The translations under genes were made by a program, and so were the position numbers. A DNA stretch of 64,000 bases from Roseibium sp. MMSF_3544 (lineage in GTDB: Bacteria; Pseudomonadota; Alphaproteobacteria; Rhizobiales; Stappiaceae). Position 1 is the stretch's first letter. Each line of letters opens with the position of its first letter. Of the stretch, positions 24,067-31,955 are shown in pieces. The notes below the pieces were generated by a model that saw only the letters and a program-made list of their open reading frames with translations, was not told the origin of the DNA and made no database searches. Location of the stretch: contig NZ_JASHKA010000025.1 in NCBI RefSeq assembly GCF_030732845.1, positions 20,635 to 84,634 of the forward strand. Reading direction: 5' to 3'.

Positions 24067-25308
24067 ATGCCTCCTAAGCCCGCGTCAGATCCATTCACAC
24101 AAGACGGCCCTTATGCCTGGTTCCGGCTGGCGATCTCGATTTTGCTAAGCACAATCGGCGGTGCGGGCATGTGGGTGGTTGTCATTGTGCTGCCGGACGT
24201 CCAGGCCGACTTCGGCGTCGACCGCGCGGGAGCGTCCATACCGTATACAGCGACCATGGCCGGGTTCGCGGTCGGCAACTACATTCTCGGGCGCTTCGTT
24301 GACAGGTACGGGATCGTGCCGCCCGTGATCGCATCTGCATTGTTTCTGGCAGCCGGGTTTTCGCTGGCGGCGGTCAGCCGCGACATCTGGCTGTTTACAC
24401 TTGCTCAGGGCGTGTTGATCGGCCTTGGAACAGCGGCAACATTCGGCCCGCTGGTGGCCGATGTATCGCACTGGTTCTTGAAACGCCGCGGTCTCGCGGT
24501 CGCCTGTGCCGCATCCGGCAACTATCTTGCCGGTGTCCTCTGGCCCTCTTTCGTGAAGTGGAGCCTGTTGACCAATGACTGGCGCGAAACCTACCTGTTG
24601 ATCGCGGCAATATGCGTGATCACTATGGTTCCGCTGGCGCTGATCCTGAGACGTCCTCCACCGGAGGCAGCTCTTGCCGCGCAGCCTGCAGCTCTGGCCT
24701 TCGGGCAACAATCTACCGGACTGTCACCGACAGCGCTGCAAATCCTTCTGGTGATCGCCGGGCTCGGATGCTGTGTGGCCATGTCGATGCCGCAGGTCCA
24801 CATCGTCGCTTATTGCGTTGATCTCGGCTACGGAATTGCGCCCGGAGCAGACATGATCGCGTTGATGACGGGCGCGGGCGTGGTCAGCCGTCTTGTGTCC
24901 GGTTTCCTGGCCGACAAGATCGGCGGCGTCAGGACGCTCCTGATCGGGTCGGTTCTCCAGTGCGCAGCGCTGTTCTTGTACATACCCTTCAATGGCCTGG
25001 CATCGCTCTATCTGGTTTCTCTGATCTTCGGCCTTTCGCAAGGCGGTATCGTGCCGAGCTATGCCGTGATCGTGCGGGAATACCTGCCCGCAAAAGAAGC
25101 CGGCCAGCGGGTCGGACTGGTCATGATGTCGACAATCCTCGGCATGGCGCTCGGCGGCTGGCTGTCGGGTCTGATTTACGATCTGACAGGGTCCTATCAG
25201 GCAGCGTTCCTGAACGGCATTGCCTGGAACTTCCTGAACATGGCCGTCATGATTTTCATTCTGTTCAGCGGCCGCCGCGCTCGGCCCGCGACCGCAGCAG
25301 GAAGATGA
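24067..25308 (+). CDS. MFS transporter, MCT/oxalate-formate-like
   Basis: A 413-residue inner-membrane carrier with 12 predicted helices and a central loop (about residues 195-220). The major-facilitator loop motifs are visible between helices 2 and 3 (GRFVDRYG) and in the mirrored half (GFLADKIGGVR). Overall it resembles the monocarboxylate porter branch; the substrate is unknown. Its last 44 bases overlap the end of the convergent ABC permease gene (25265-25308). No good ribosome site is seen before the ATG. Confidence 0.85.
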   Translation: MPPKPASDPFTQDGPYAWFRLAISILLSTIGGAGMWVVVIVLPDVQADFGVDRAGASIPYTATMAGFAVGNYILGRFVDRYGIVPPVIASALFLAAGFSLAAVSRDIWLFTLAQGVLIGLGTAATFGPLVADVSHWFLKRRGLAVACAASGNYLAGVLWPSFVKWSLLTNDWRETYLLIAAICVITMVPLALILRRPPPEAALAAQPAALAFGQQSTGLSPTALQILLVIAGLGCCVAMSMPQVHIVAYCVDLGYGIAPGADMIALMTGAGVVSRLVSGFLADKIGGVRTLLIGSVLQCAALFLYIPFNGLASLYLVSLIFGLSQGGIVPSYAVIVREYLPAKEAGQRVGLVMMSTILGMALGGWLSGLIYDLTGSYQAAFLNGIAWNFLNMAVMIFILFSGRRARPATAAGR

Positions 25309-26356
25309 AGAAGACGCCGCCGATCAGGCCGGTCACGATGCCGATCGGCATGTCTTCCGGAGCCATAAGCGTCCGCGCCAAAATGTCCGCCCAGATCAGG
25401 AAGATCGCCCCCAGTAGCAGACTGGCGGGCAGCACACGCGTGTAGTTGCCTCCGACCAGAAATCTGGCGATATGCGGGATCATGAGACCGACGAACCCGA
25501 TGATCCCGGAAAAAGCCACCATGACCCCGGTGATCAGCGCGCCGACCACAAATACGGCCAGCCGGAAGCGCGCGACAGGAATGCCAAGCGTGGACGCTGT
25601 TTCATCACCGATCGTCATGGCATTGAGATCGGCCGCCTTGGCCAACAGATAAGGCACGGTCAGGACGAGGATGCCCAGAGGAAACAAGAGATGGTTCCAC
25701 TGCGCCAGACCGAGCCCGCCCAACATCCAGAAGACAACTGTATGGGTCGCACGCGGGTCGCCGAGGAAAATCAGAATGTTCGCAAAGGACATGATGATGA
25801 AGGAGACTGCGACACCTGCCAGCACCAGCCTGTCAGCGCTGGTTGCCGAGGCGAAATGGGTGATGCCGAGAACCACAAGCGTTGCCACGAGTGCTCCTGC
25901 AAAAGCCATCAATGGGACTGTCAGCAGTCCGAGGAAAAGACCGGTGTGCAAAAGAGCCAGAATGGCACCCGCAGCACCACCGGACGAAATCCCCAACAGA
26001 TGAGGATCGGCCAGCGGGTTGCGTGTCACCGACTGCAGCGCCGCCCCGACGATAGCGAGACCTGCGCCGACAAATCCGGCGAGCAAAGTGCGCGGAAGGC
26101 GAATGTCCCAGACAATCGCCTCCCTGCCCTTGGACCAGTTAACTTCAACAGCTCCTGGGACAATCTTGTTTGCAACGACCCCGAAAACCGTGCCGGCGGG
26201 AACGGAAATCGCACCGACGGACACGGCCACCACGACAGACACGATGAGAACCAGACCACCTGTCAGCAACATGAAGCCGAAGCCCCAGTTCGACGAACGG
26301 TTGCCAATTCCACGAACGCTGACTTGCGTGCTCTTTTCGTGCGGCCGTTGCAACAA
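25265..26356 (-). CDS. FecCD/BtuC-family ABC transporter permease
   Basis: A 363-residue permease with about ten helices and the family signatures RLPRTLLAGFVGAGLAIVGAALQSVTRNPLADPHLLGISSGG and GIIGFVGLMIPHIAR. It forms the membrane channel for a siderophore, haem or corrinoid-type substrate. The start is TTG 26356 with GGAGAG eight bases upstream, three bases after the binding-protein stop. The preceding genes are controlled by a cobalamin riboswitch and a Zur-like site, which favours a corrinoid or metal-complex substrate. Confidence 0.92.
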   Translation of the reverse strand: MLQRPHEKSTQVSVRGIGNRSSNWGFGFMLLTGGLVLIVSVVVAVSVGAISVPAGTVFGVVANKIVPGAVEVNWSKGREAIVWDIRLPRTLLAGFVGAGLAIVGAALQSVTRNPLADPHLLGISSGGAAGAILALLHTGLFLGLLTVPLMAFAGALVATLVVLGITHFASATSADRLVLAGVAVSFIIMSFANILIFLGDPRATHTVVFWMLGGLGLAQWNHLLFPLGILVLTVPYLLAKAADLNAMTIGDETASTLGIPVARFRLAVFVVGALITGVMVAFSGIIGFVGLMIPHIARFLVGGNYTRVLPASLLLGAIFLIWADILARTLMAPEDMPIGIVTGLIGGVFFIFLLRSRAERGGR

Positions 26357-26359
26357 GGT

Positions 26360-27295
26360 TCACTCTCCCCAGAAGGCTTCTGCGAGCTTCTTGACAGCCT
26401 TGATGTTGCGCGGTCCCGGTGTTGCTTCCACGTATTCAAGAGTGACGAACCTGTCGTTCTTGACCGCGTCGATCTCCGCCAGCGCCGGATTTTGCCTCAT
26501 GAAATCGCGCTTCTGTTCCGCGGTAACGTTGCCGTAGTTCACGATCACCACGAATTCCGGGTCTTTTTCGACGACGGTTTCCCAGTCAATCTTGGCCCAG
26601 CTCTTGTCGAAATCATCGAGAACGTTGACGCCACCTGCTGCCTCGATCAGAGCTGTCGGCATCGCGTAGCGACCTGCTGTGAAGGGCTTGTCCTCACCAC
26701 TGTCATAGACAAACACACGCAGTGGGTCGTCACCGGTTTTCAAAGCGGATTTGTAGCTTTCAAGGTCAGCCTTATAGCCTTCAACCAGGTCCTTCGCCCG
26801 GTCCTCAACCTCGAAGATCCTACCGAGGTTGAGCAGGTCGTTGTACATGTCCGCCATGGAAACCTTCGGCTTTTCGCCGATGTGAATGCAGGACTCGGTC
26901 AGCTCATAGACCTTGATGCCGAAGGGTTCCAGGGTTTCCGGCGTCACTTCGCCGCCCACCTTCATGCCGTAGTTCCAGCCGGCAAAGTAAAAGTCCGCAT
27001 CGGCTCCGATCAGAACTTCCTTGGTGGGATATTTCGCGGACAGCTCGGGCAGCTCGGCAACGCCGTCGCGCATTTCCTCATCCAATGTCTTCCAGCCTGA
27101 AATCCCGGTATAGCCAACCATGTGATCCCGCAGGCCAAGAACAAGCATCATTTCTGTCAGATTGACGTCGTTGGATATGGCCGCCTTGGGCGGTGCGTCG
27201 AACGACACTTCTCGGTCGCAACTTTGAACGGTCGTTTCTGCAAGAGCGGATCCTGCAAAAAGTGAGGCCGCAAGGCCAAGGGCGATGTGTTTCAT
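26360..27295 (-). CDS. Periplasmic metal-complex/corrinoid ABC binding protein (BtuF/FecB-like)
   Basis: A 311-residue protein with a signal peptide cleaved near residue 19 (AGSALA-ET) and the two-lobed PBP2 fold joined by a helix (DRAKDLVEGYKADLESYKSAL). It delivers substrate to the permease encoded directly downstream. A GGAGAG box sits before ATG 27295, and 15 bases separate it from the ATPase gene. Two cysteines in the mature part (about residues 26 and 137) may form a disulfide. Substrate is inferred from the cobalamin riboswitch upstream. Confidence 0.88.
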   Translation of the reverse strand: MKHIALGLAASLFAGSALAETTVQSCDREVSFDAPPKAAISNDVNLTEMMLVLGLRDHMVGYTGISGWKTLDEEMRDGVAELPELSAKYPTKEVLIGADADFYFAGWNYGMKVGGEVTPETLEPFGIKVYELTESCIHIGEKPKVSMADMYNDLLNLGRIFEVEDRAKDLVEGYKADLESYKSALKTGDDPLRVFVYDSGEDKPFTAGRYAMPTALIEAAGGVNVLDDFDKSWAKIDWETVVEKDPEFVVIVNYGNVTAEQKRDFMRQNPALAEIDAVKNDRFVTLEYVEATPGPRNIKAVKKLAEAFWGE

Positions 27296-27310
27296 GAAAC
27301 TCTCCAGTGT

Positions 27311-28084
27311 CTAAAGATGGAAGGTAAGGTGCGGTTGTTCGCTCGGCGCGAGCTGTTCAAGATGCGCCTGGACGGAGTAGGCCTTCTCGATATGCGACGG
27401 TGTCAGCACGTCTTCAGGTTCCCCGAAGGCGACCATTGCGCCCCGGTGGAGCAGCAGCACACGATCGCAGACGCGGCCCGCGAGATTAAGGTCATGCAGG
27501 CTCGTGACGATGGTGATGTTGAGGCTGCTGATCAGAGCAACAATCTCCAATTGATGCCGGATATCGAGATGATTGGTCGGCTCATCCAGAACGAGCAGTT
27601 GCGGCTCCTGTGCCAGGGCGCGTGCCACCATGACCCGCTGGCGCTCACCTCCTGACAACGTTCCAAAGGATCGCGCAGCAAGCGGCAACAGTCCCATTCG
27701 GTCCAGTGCACCTTCCGTGATTTCCAGGTCACGGTTGCCGTTACCGGCAAAGCCGGACCCGTGCGGGCGCCGTCCGAGTGCGACGATCTCCCAAACGGTC
27801 AGAGCAAAATCAGTCGGCTGCTCCTGCAAAACGGCAGCAACTTTTCTCGCCGCTGATCTTGCAGACATTTTCCAGATATCCTCACCGTCCAGGAGGATCG
27901 AACCGGTGCTTGGTTTGTGGAACCGGTAGAGAAGACGCAGCAGCGTGGACTTGCCGGCACCATTTGCCCCGGCCAATCCCAGAACCTGTCCGGCCGGAAG
28001 GTCAAAGCTTGCCGGATGCAGGATCGTTTCGCCCTGCCCGGCTTTCCAGCTGGCCTGCCTGACCGAAAGCGTCGCGCCGCTCAT
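27311..28084 (-). CDS. ABC transporter ATP-binding protein (FecE/BtuD-like)
   Basis: A 257-residue ATPase. Walker A is GANGAGKST, the Q-loop region is VLQEQPTDFAL, the signature is LSGGERQRV, Walker B is LLVLDEPTNHLD, and the switch histidine lies in SLHDLNLA. It powers the import system encoded downstream. ATG 28084 overlaps the DUF1636 stop (ATGA), so translation is coupled; the longer reading to 28183 would run into the DUF1636 gene. Confidence 0.93.
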   Translation of the reverse strand: MSGATLSVRQASWKAGQGETILHPASFDLPAGQVLGLAGANGAGKSTLLRLLYRFHKPSTGSILLDGEDIWKMSARSAARKVAAVLQEQPTDFALTVWEIVALGRRPHGSGFAGNGNRDLEITEGALDRMGLLPLAARSFGTLSGGERQRVMVARALAQEPQLLVLDEPTNHLDIRHQLEIVALISSLNITIVTSLHDLNLAGRVCDRVLLLHRGAMVAFGEPEDVLTPSHIEKAYSVQAHLEQLAPSEQPHLTFHL

Positions 28085-28485
28085 GAGACGGCTGCCTCGT
28101 TCGCTTCCGCGACGATAATCGCCGCGGGAATGCGAGCCAAAGCTGTCCGGCTGAGCTTGCCGGGTCGATCGCCGGAGTTGCACCAGCCGTCATCGAGTTC
28201 CCTGTATTGCAGGGCAAACGCGACCAGATCGTCTATGTCCGCTTCCGGATCAATATCACCGAAGAGATATGTCGCCTTCGCATTCGCACGATAGGCGACC
28301 GTGCAAGGACGGGAACAGCCAGCCATACATGCGATGCCCGAAACTTCGAAGTCGTCCCCTGTCAATGGCAAGGCGGTTTTCAAGGCTTCCTGCAAGGTTT
28401 TGATCAGCTGGTAACCCGGCCGGCAATTCGTGCCTTTGTGGCGGCATGAAGTGCAGACAAAGATCTTGTGTGTTTCAGCGCTCAT
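28081..28485 (-). CDS. DUF1636 cysteine-rich predicted metal-binding protein
   Basis: A 134-residue soluble protein of the DUF1636/COG5469 type. It has cysteines at 11, 14, 21, 53, 57 and 61 (FVCTSCRHKGTNC and IACMAGCSRPC), a layout that recalls thioredoxin-like Fe-S or metal-binding folds. The family is known near cobalamin genes, and here the gene leads a BtuFCD-like operon under a cobalamin riboswitch. ATG 28485 is preferred to the open frame to 28557. Its role could be metal handling or redox processing of imported corrinoid. Confidence 0.85.
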   Translation of the reverse strand: MSAETHKIFVCTSCRHKGTNCRPGYQLIKTLQEALKTALPLTGDDFEVSGIACMAGCSRPCTVAYRANAKATYLFGDIDPEADIDDLVAFALQYRELDDGWCNSGDRPGKLSRTALARIPAAIIVAEANEAAVS

Positions 28486-28607
28486 CCGGCAGCCCCCGGC
28501 GTTTGCGTTCCAATCCACCCATATGGTTCGCTTCGCCCCTCGAAATTGGTCCGGCACTTAGGTCCGGACTTTCTGCAGCCCCCGACAGATTGGAGGAATT
28601 CGATTTT

Positions 28608-28627
28608 TGTAATGTTATTACATTACA
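28608..28627. promoter_or_regulatory. Zur/Fur-like palindromic operator
   Basis: The site TGTAATGTTATTACATTACA is a perfect palindrome with 8-bp arms around TATT. It resembles alphaproteobacterial Zur boxes of the ATGTTATAACAT type. It overlaps the -10 element of the minus-strand promoter before DUF1636, an ideal position for repression. Confidence 0.62.
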
Positions 28628-28644
28628 TTTCTTGTTCGATGCAA
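28615..28644 (-). promoter_or_regulatory. Candidate promoter for the DUF1636-ABC operon
   Basis: On the minus strand a -35-like TTGCAT (28644-28639) is followed after 18 bases by TAATAA (28620-28615). The -10 element lies inside the Zur-like palindrome. Transcription from here would bypass the riboswitch upstream. Confidence 0.5.
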
Positions 28645-28730
28645 CACCCGGCATGGTGCCGTTCGGGCACATCGCTCGCGCAGCACGCTCGCTAAGGCTC
28701 CTGGCTTTGGCTAAAAAAAGAGGAGTAAAT

Positions 28731-28832
28731 TCAGTCTGTTCGTCTTGTATCCGGTTCATATCGCCCTCCGCGATTGCGCGGGGCGTTGAAGAACCGAATG
28801 TCGAACTGTGTCAGCTTATGCCGATTTGCCAT
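28731..28832 (-). CDS. Possible 33-residue leader peptide below the cobalamin riboswitch
   Basis: A short frame starting MANRHKLTQFDIRFF with GGAGGAG eight bases before the ATG. It is the first start after the riboswitch (about 45 bases beyond its end), and a small CCGGA/TCCGG stem ends at the ribosome site. The predicted peptide is basic, soluble and unlike any family recognised here. It may be a true small gene, a leader peptide, or the remnant of a lost riboswitch-controlled gene. Confidence 0.35.
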   Translation of the reverse strand: MANRHKLTQFDIRFFNAPRNRGGRYEPDTRRTD

Positions 28833-28877
28833 CTCATCCGCTCCTCCGGAACACCCCGTCCGGGTTGAAGTTGAAAG

Positions 28878-29070
28878 TGCAATGGCAGGTCTCCTGACTT
28901 GCGGGTCATCGCTAGCCTGATCCTTCCCGGGGGCATTCCCAGTGGCGCTTTCAGGTTCGCTTACCGCTCACAGTTGCGGGGGCAGTCACGGATTTGGTGC
29001 CTTCTGGCTACGCCTCACCGTGTTCCCTTTTAATCTCGATCCGGCTCCGGATTCGAGAACCATCTCATCT
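28878..29070 (-). ncRNA. Cobalamin riboswitch
   Basis: Read on the minus strand the element shows the full B12 core: AAAAGGGAACACGGTGAGGC, then CTGCCCCCGCAACTGTGAGC, GCCACTGGGAATGCC, CGGGAAGG, and finally the B12 box CAGGAGACCTGCC ending near 28881. It should bind adenosylcobalamin or a related corrinoid and repress downstream expression. The first recognised gene downstream is DUF1636, about 390 bases away. No intrinsic terminator directly after the element was seen, so control of translation is more likely. Confidence 0.95.
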
Positions 29071-29190
29071 TGTGTGACGAAATCGAGGTCGATTGTCAAC
29101 GGAGTTTCAGTCACCCCTTTCGTTGGAGCGCGGACCGGGCCCTTAACGCACCGGCAGGCATATACCTGTCGCAGCGCTCACTCTTCGCCG

Positions 29191-30822
29191 TTATGCAGTG
29201 ACCCTTCCGGATCTGCGCTGCTCCTCAAGAAATGGAGCGAGAAGTTCCACCTGAGCGCGGCCCAAAGAACCGTATGCCTTGCCCGTTTCGCCAAAGAGCC
29301 AGATCAAACGCTCACACACATTCATCGCATTGAGCAGATGCTCCCTGTCTTGCGGCTTCAGGAGATGTTCACCCTGGAGATAGGCAAGCCTGATCGTGTT
29401 GATGCCGTTCCCTTCCTTGGACGTCAGTCTCAACAGAACCTCAATGTCATGTTCATCGCGCCGCCGTGCCACCGAAATCAGGACAGCAAGAATGGCGTCC
29501 AACCCTTCGACCACCGAATCCGAAAAAGAGAGGTCCGGCCTTTTCCGGCGCAAACAGGCGAGCTCGGCACCAAGTTCTTCAAGGGCATCGCGCATTGCCC
29601 CGATGGCGTAGTGAACCCGCATGAGCATGTCGATACGCTCGTAGTCCTCGATGCTCAGTGAGCGCCGGGAGGCAGCGTCGTTCAGCGCCTCAAGAATGAC
29701 TTTTCTCAACAATTCAGCTGCGTCGAGATGTTCTCGCAATTTCTTGACGTCGCGACTTTGTCGCAACGCTTCAAATCCGGTCGAGATCAGGTCGAGCAAT
29801 CGTTTGGTTTCAAGGTCCACCAGCCGAAGCGCAATGGCAGGCTGGTCAGGTGCTGAAGAAGCGAGATACTTGGCTTTTGCTCCGAGTTCCGAGCGCGTCT
29901 CGGGACTGATCTTTCTGAGAAGACTGGCAGTCGGTCCGAGCAGAACCAGGAACAAGGGAACGGGAAATGCGTTAAAGAACGCGTAGGCCAATGCTGCTTG
30001 CGTGCCAGCATTTTCGCTCAGCGCCGATACGAAGGCGATCACCAACGGCGCCCCGGTGAACAGCTCTACGTAAAACAGCGGCACCAATATCAGTGCGGCA
30101 ACCAGATTGAATCCGAACTTGTAAAGTGCCACCTGCCGCTGCACCCCGGACAGGTTTGCCGAGAGCACCATCATCAGCAGCGACCCGCCGATATTCGCGC
30201 CATAAACGAACATGACGCCGTCTTGAAGCCCCATCAGCCCTGACTGAAGAAACACAATCATGACAGCCGTTACGGCGACCGAAGATTGCGCAAAGAAGGT
30301 TAGAGCTGCACCGGCGAAAAACGCCAACAAGGGAGATCCTGCGGACGATTCCACGAAACGCGCGAACCAGTCGGTCGCCTCCAGCTGCGACGCTCCGTCC
30401 CGCATGATCTGCATGCCGAGAAAAAGCAGTCCCACGCTGATTGCAGCCCCGGTGACACGCTCCCGGTTTTGTGCACTGAAGGCATAGAGCAAACCTGCCA
30501 CGCCGATCAGCAGCAAGACGGCAATGCGAATATCCATGGTCAGAAAGAGAACGACCAGCCCTGCCCCGACATTTGCACCCAGAACGACGGGTTGCGCCTG
30601 CTTCAGTGTCATCATGCCTGCACGCACAAGACCGACAAGCAGGAAAACAAGCGCGGATCCGCTCTGTGTCATGACAATCATGACCGCGCCGACGAGCATT
30701 GCAGCCGGCGTGGTCGAAGTGAGCTTTGCGATGCGCTGCCTCAGCCGTTGATCGGCCAGGCGCTTGAGATTGACGCAAAGAAAATGCATGGCGAAGAAAA
30801 ACAGGCCAAGCCCCGCAAACAT
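29191..30822 (-). CDS. Na/Pi-cotransporter II-like membrane protein with PhoU-like tail
   Basis: A 543-residue protein. The N-terminal half carries two inverted Na/Pi repeats with the diagnostic QSGSALVFLLVG and QSSVAVTAVMIV motifs in about eight to nine helices. The C-terminal 230 residues are helical and PhoU-like (LVDLETKRLLDLISTGFEALRQS). Members export or import phosphate with sodium. ATG 30822 has no ribosome site. An in-frame CTG at 30855, overlapping the STAS stop as CTGA and preceded by GGAGAAG, would add 11 residues and may be the real start. It is co-transcribed with the STAS gene. Confidence 0.85.
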   Translation of the reverse strand: MFAGLGLFFFAMHFLCVNLKRLADQRLRQRIAKLTSTTPAAMLVGAVMIVMTQSGSALVFLLVGLVRAGMMTLKQAQPVVLGANVGAGLVVLFLTMDIRIAVLLLIGVAGLLYAFSAQNRERVTGAAISVGLLFLGMQIMRDGASQLEATDWFARFVESSAGSPLLAFFAGAALTFFAQSSVAVTAVMIVFLQSGLMGLQDGVMFVYGANIGGSLLMMVLSANLSGVQRQVALYKFGFNLVAALILVPLFYVELFTGAPLVIAFVSALSENAGTQAALAYAFFNAFPVPLFLVLLGPTASLLRKISPETRSELGAKAKYLASSAPDQPAIALRLVDLETKRLLDLISTGFEALRQSRDVKKLREHLDAAELLRKVILEALNDAASRRSLSIEDYERIDMLMRVHYAIGAMRDALEELGAELACLRRKRPDLSFSDSVVEGLDAILAVLISVARRRDEHDIEVLLRLTSKEGNGINTIRLAYLQGEHLLKPQDREHLLNAMNVCERLIWLFGETGKAYGSLGRAQVELLAPFLEEQRRSGRVTA

Positions 30823-30851
30823 CGTTGCGGCGATCTGAAAACCATCCTGTG

Positions 30852-31187
30852 TCAGCGGACTTCTCCGCGTGCACTAATTTCGTCGCTGTGGATTTCCAGG
30901 ATCGAAACGAACCCGGACACTTCAAAAACTTCCCGGGTCCGGCCCGACAGTCCGAAAAGGCAGAGTCTGTCAGCACCACCGCTCAGCCGCTTGGCGACAG
31001 CAAGCAGTACACCAAGTGCTGCTCCTGCAAGAAAGGTCACTCTTTGCATGTCGATCAGGAGTTTGACCGGCGTGCTGTCGATCAGGCTGAAAAGAAGTTC
31101 TTCAAACTCTGGAATTGTTTCTTTATCCATTCGGCCAGTGGGCCTGAGTATGCAAATGTCATTTTCCTTATAAATTTCAAAATTCAT
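30852..31187 (-). CDS. STAS-domain protein lacking the phosphorylatable serine
   Basis: A 111-residue single-domain protein of the anti-sigma-factor-antagonist (SpoIIAA) fold: ILRPTGRMDKETIPEFEELL, then VKLLIDMQRVTFLAGAALGVLLAV. The usual DSSG loop that carries the phosphoserine reads AGAA (residues 54-57), so regulation by serine phosphorylation is not possible at that site. TGGAG precedes the ATG. It lies directly upstream of, and probably overlaps, the Na/Pi-like gene. It may therefore regulate that transporter, as STAS domains do in SulP carriers. Confidence 0.82.
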   Translation of the reverse strand: MNFEIYKENDICILRPTGRMDKETIPEFEELLFSLIDSTPVKLLIDMQRVTFLAGAALGVLLAVAKRLSGGADRLCLFGLSGRTREVFEVSGFVSILEIHSDEISARGEVR

Positions 31188-31520
31188 TCCGGATCTCCAA
31201 AAGGACAGCTGAATAGCCGGGAGAGTCGTCTTTATAGTTATAAATTCAGGATCGCTTCATCAGACCGGAAAAAACAATTGGCTCGATTTCAGCGACGGTT
31301 TTTGTTGCTATTCAATAATCAATAAGTATCTGGTTATTCGAGGGTCTCCTAAAATTGAGATCCTCGATTCACGTAGCGTAATCTATTCAATTTCCGTTGT
31401 CATCCATTATCTCCACCAGACCTTCAGAGGTCAAAAAGTGACACCTGTCGGACTTGTTCTGGGTTCGAACCGGCCATGCTGGTAAACTGTCTGCGGAGAA
31501 GGAACGTGGAGTAAAGACAA
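31188..31520. other. Intergenic region with a perfect stem-loop
   Basis: This 333-base region lies between the divergent STAS and NTF2-like genes. A 10-bp stem with one G-T pair (CGAGGGTCTC at 31339-31348 and GAGATCCTCG at 31357-31366, loop of eight) is the only clear structure. It could be a regulatory site or RNA hairpin. A GTTCGAAC string near 31474 looks like a tRNA T-loop, but no cloverleaf forms. Confidence 0.4.
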
Positions 31521-31946
31521 ATGTCGGGACAGCAAAACAGAGGCGGTTTTTCAGGACCGCTCCAGACGGTCTTTCAGGATTTCATGTTCGACTGGGTGTT
31601 TGAACCGAAGAAAAGCCCGCAGGAAGTCATGGACACCTATTTCACGCCTGACTTTTCAGCGGAAATCGACGGGCACCGCCTGTCGCGCGATGTGTTTCAA
31701 AGCCGCATCAACCGGATGCGGGAAGACGCGGACGTCGAGGAACAGGACTTCGTGGAGATGATGGAGGATGGCGACAGGCTCTTCAGTATGCATTACACGC
31801 GCGGCAAGTCGCTGGTCACCGGCCAGAAGTTCGAAACGCGTGCCATTGCTTTCTTTAATTTCGAAGGCAAACGGATCAAGAAAGCGTACTTGAACAGCGT
31901 CACGCATGGCGATCCGCGCGATGCGGATTTCGCGTCACGAAGCTAA
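31521..31946 (+). CDS. NTF2/SnoaL-like fold protein
   Basis: A 141-residue cytoplasmic protein of the NTF2-like superfamily. It opens with a helix (PQEVMDTYFTPDFSAEIDGHRLSRDVFQSRINRMRE) and continues with the curved sheet (DRLFSMHYTRGKSL, RAIAFFNFEGKRIKKAYL). Such proteins bind small hydrophobic ligands or act as isomerases or cyclases; catalytic residues cannot be assigned. A GGAG box sits nine bases before the ATG. It converges on the alpha/beta hydrolase gene with a nine-base gap. Confidence 0.75.
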   Translation: MSGQQNRGGFSGPLQTVFQDFMFDWVFEPKKSPQEVMDTYFTPDFSAEIDGHRLSRDVFQSRINRMREDADVEEQDFVEMMEDGDRLFSMHYTRGKSLVTGQKFETRAIAFFNFEGKRIKKAYLNSVTHGDPRDADFASRS

Positions 31947-31955
31947 GGCGAATTC

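Larger units (their letters stand above)
28486..29190. other. Long regulatory leader of the DUF1636-ABC operon
   Basis: About 700 bases without a recognised gene separate the DUF1636 start from the Na/Pi-like gene. From right to left it holds a TTGACA -35-like hexamer (29094-29099, minus), the cobalamin riboswitch, a small frame with a strong ribosome site, and a promoter with a Zur-like palindrome. A second minus-strand frame (28475-28759, 94 codons, GGAGGG box) overlaps the DUF1636 start; its product is not recognised and it is not called as a gene. Confidence 0.5.

Noticed and set aside
25472..27100. Plus-strand frame of 542 codons
   Set aside because: It covers the reverse of the ABC permease and binding protein; both real genes have clear motifs and ribosome sites.
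28475..28759. Minus-strand frame of 94 codons with a GGAGGG box
   Set aside because: It spans the Zur-like promoter and overlaps the DUF1636 start, and its product looks non-protein-like. Mentioned in the leader entry but not called.
28942..29661. Plus-strand frame of 239 codons
   Set aside because: It reads through the riboswitch complement and the reverse of the Na/Pi gene.
31381..31500. tRNA-like T-loop string GTTCGAAC
   Set aside because: No acceptor, D or anticodon stems can be formed around it.
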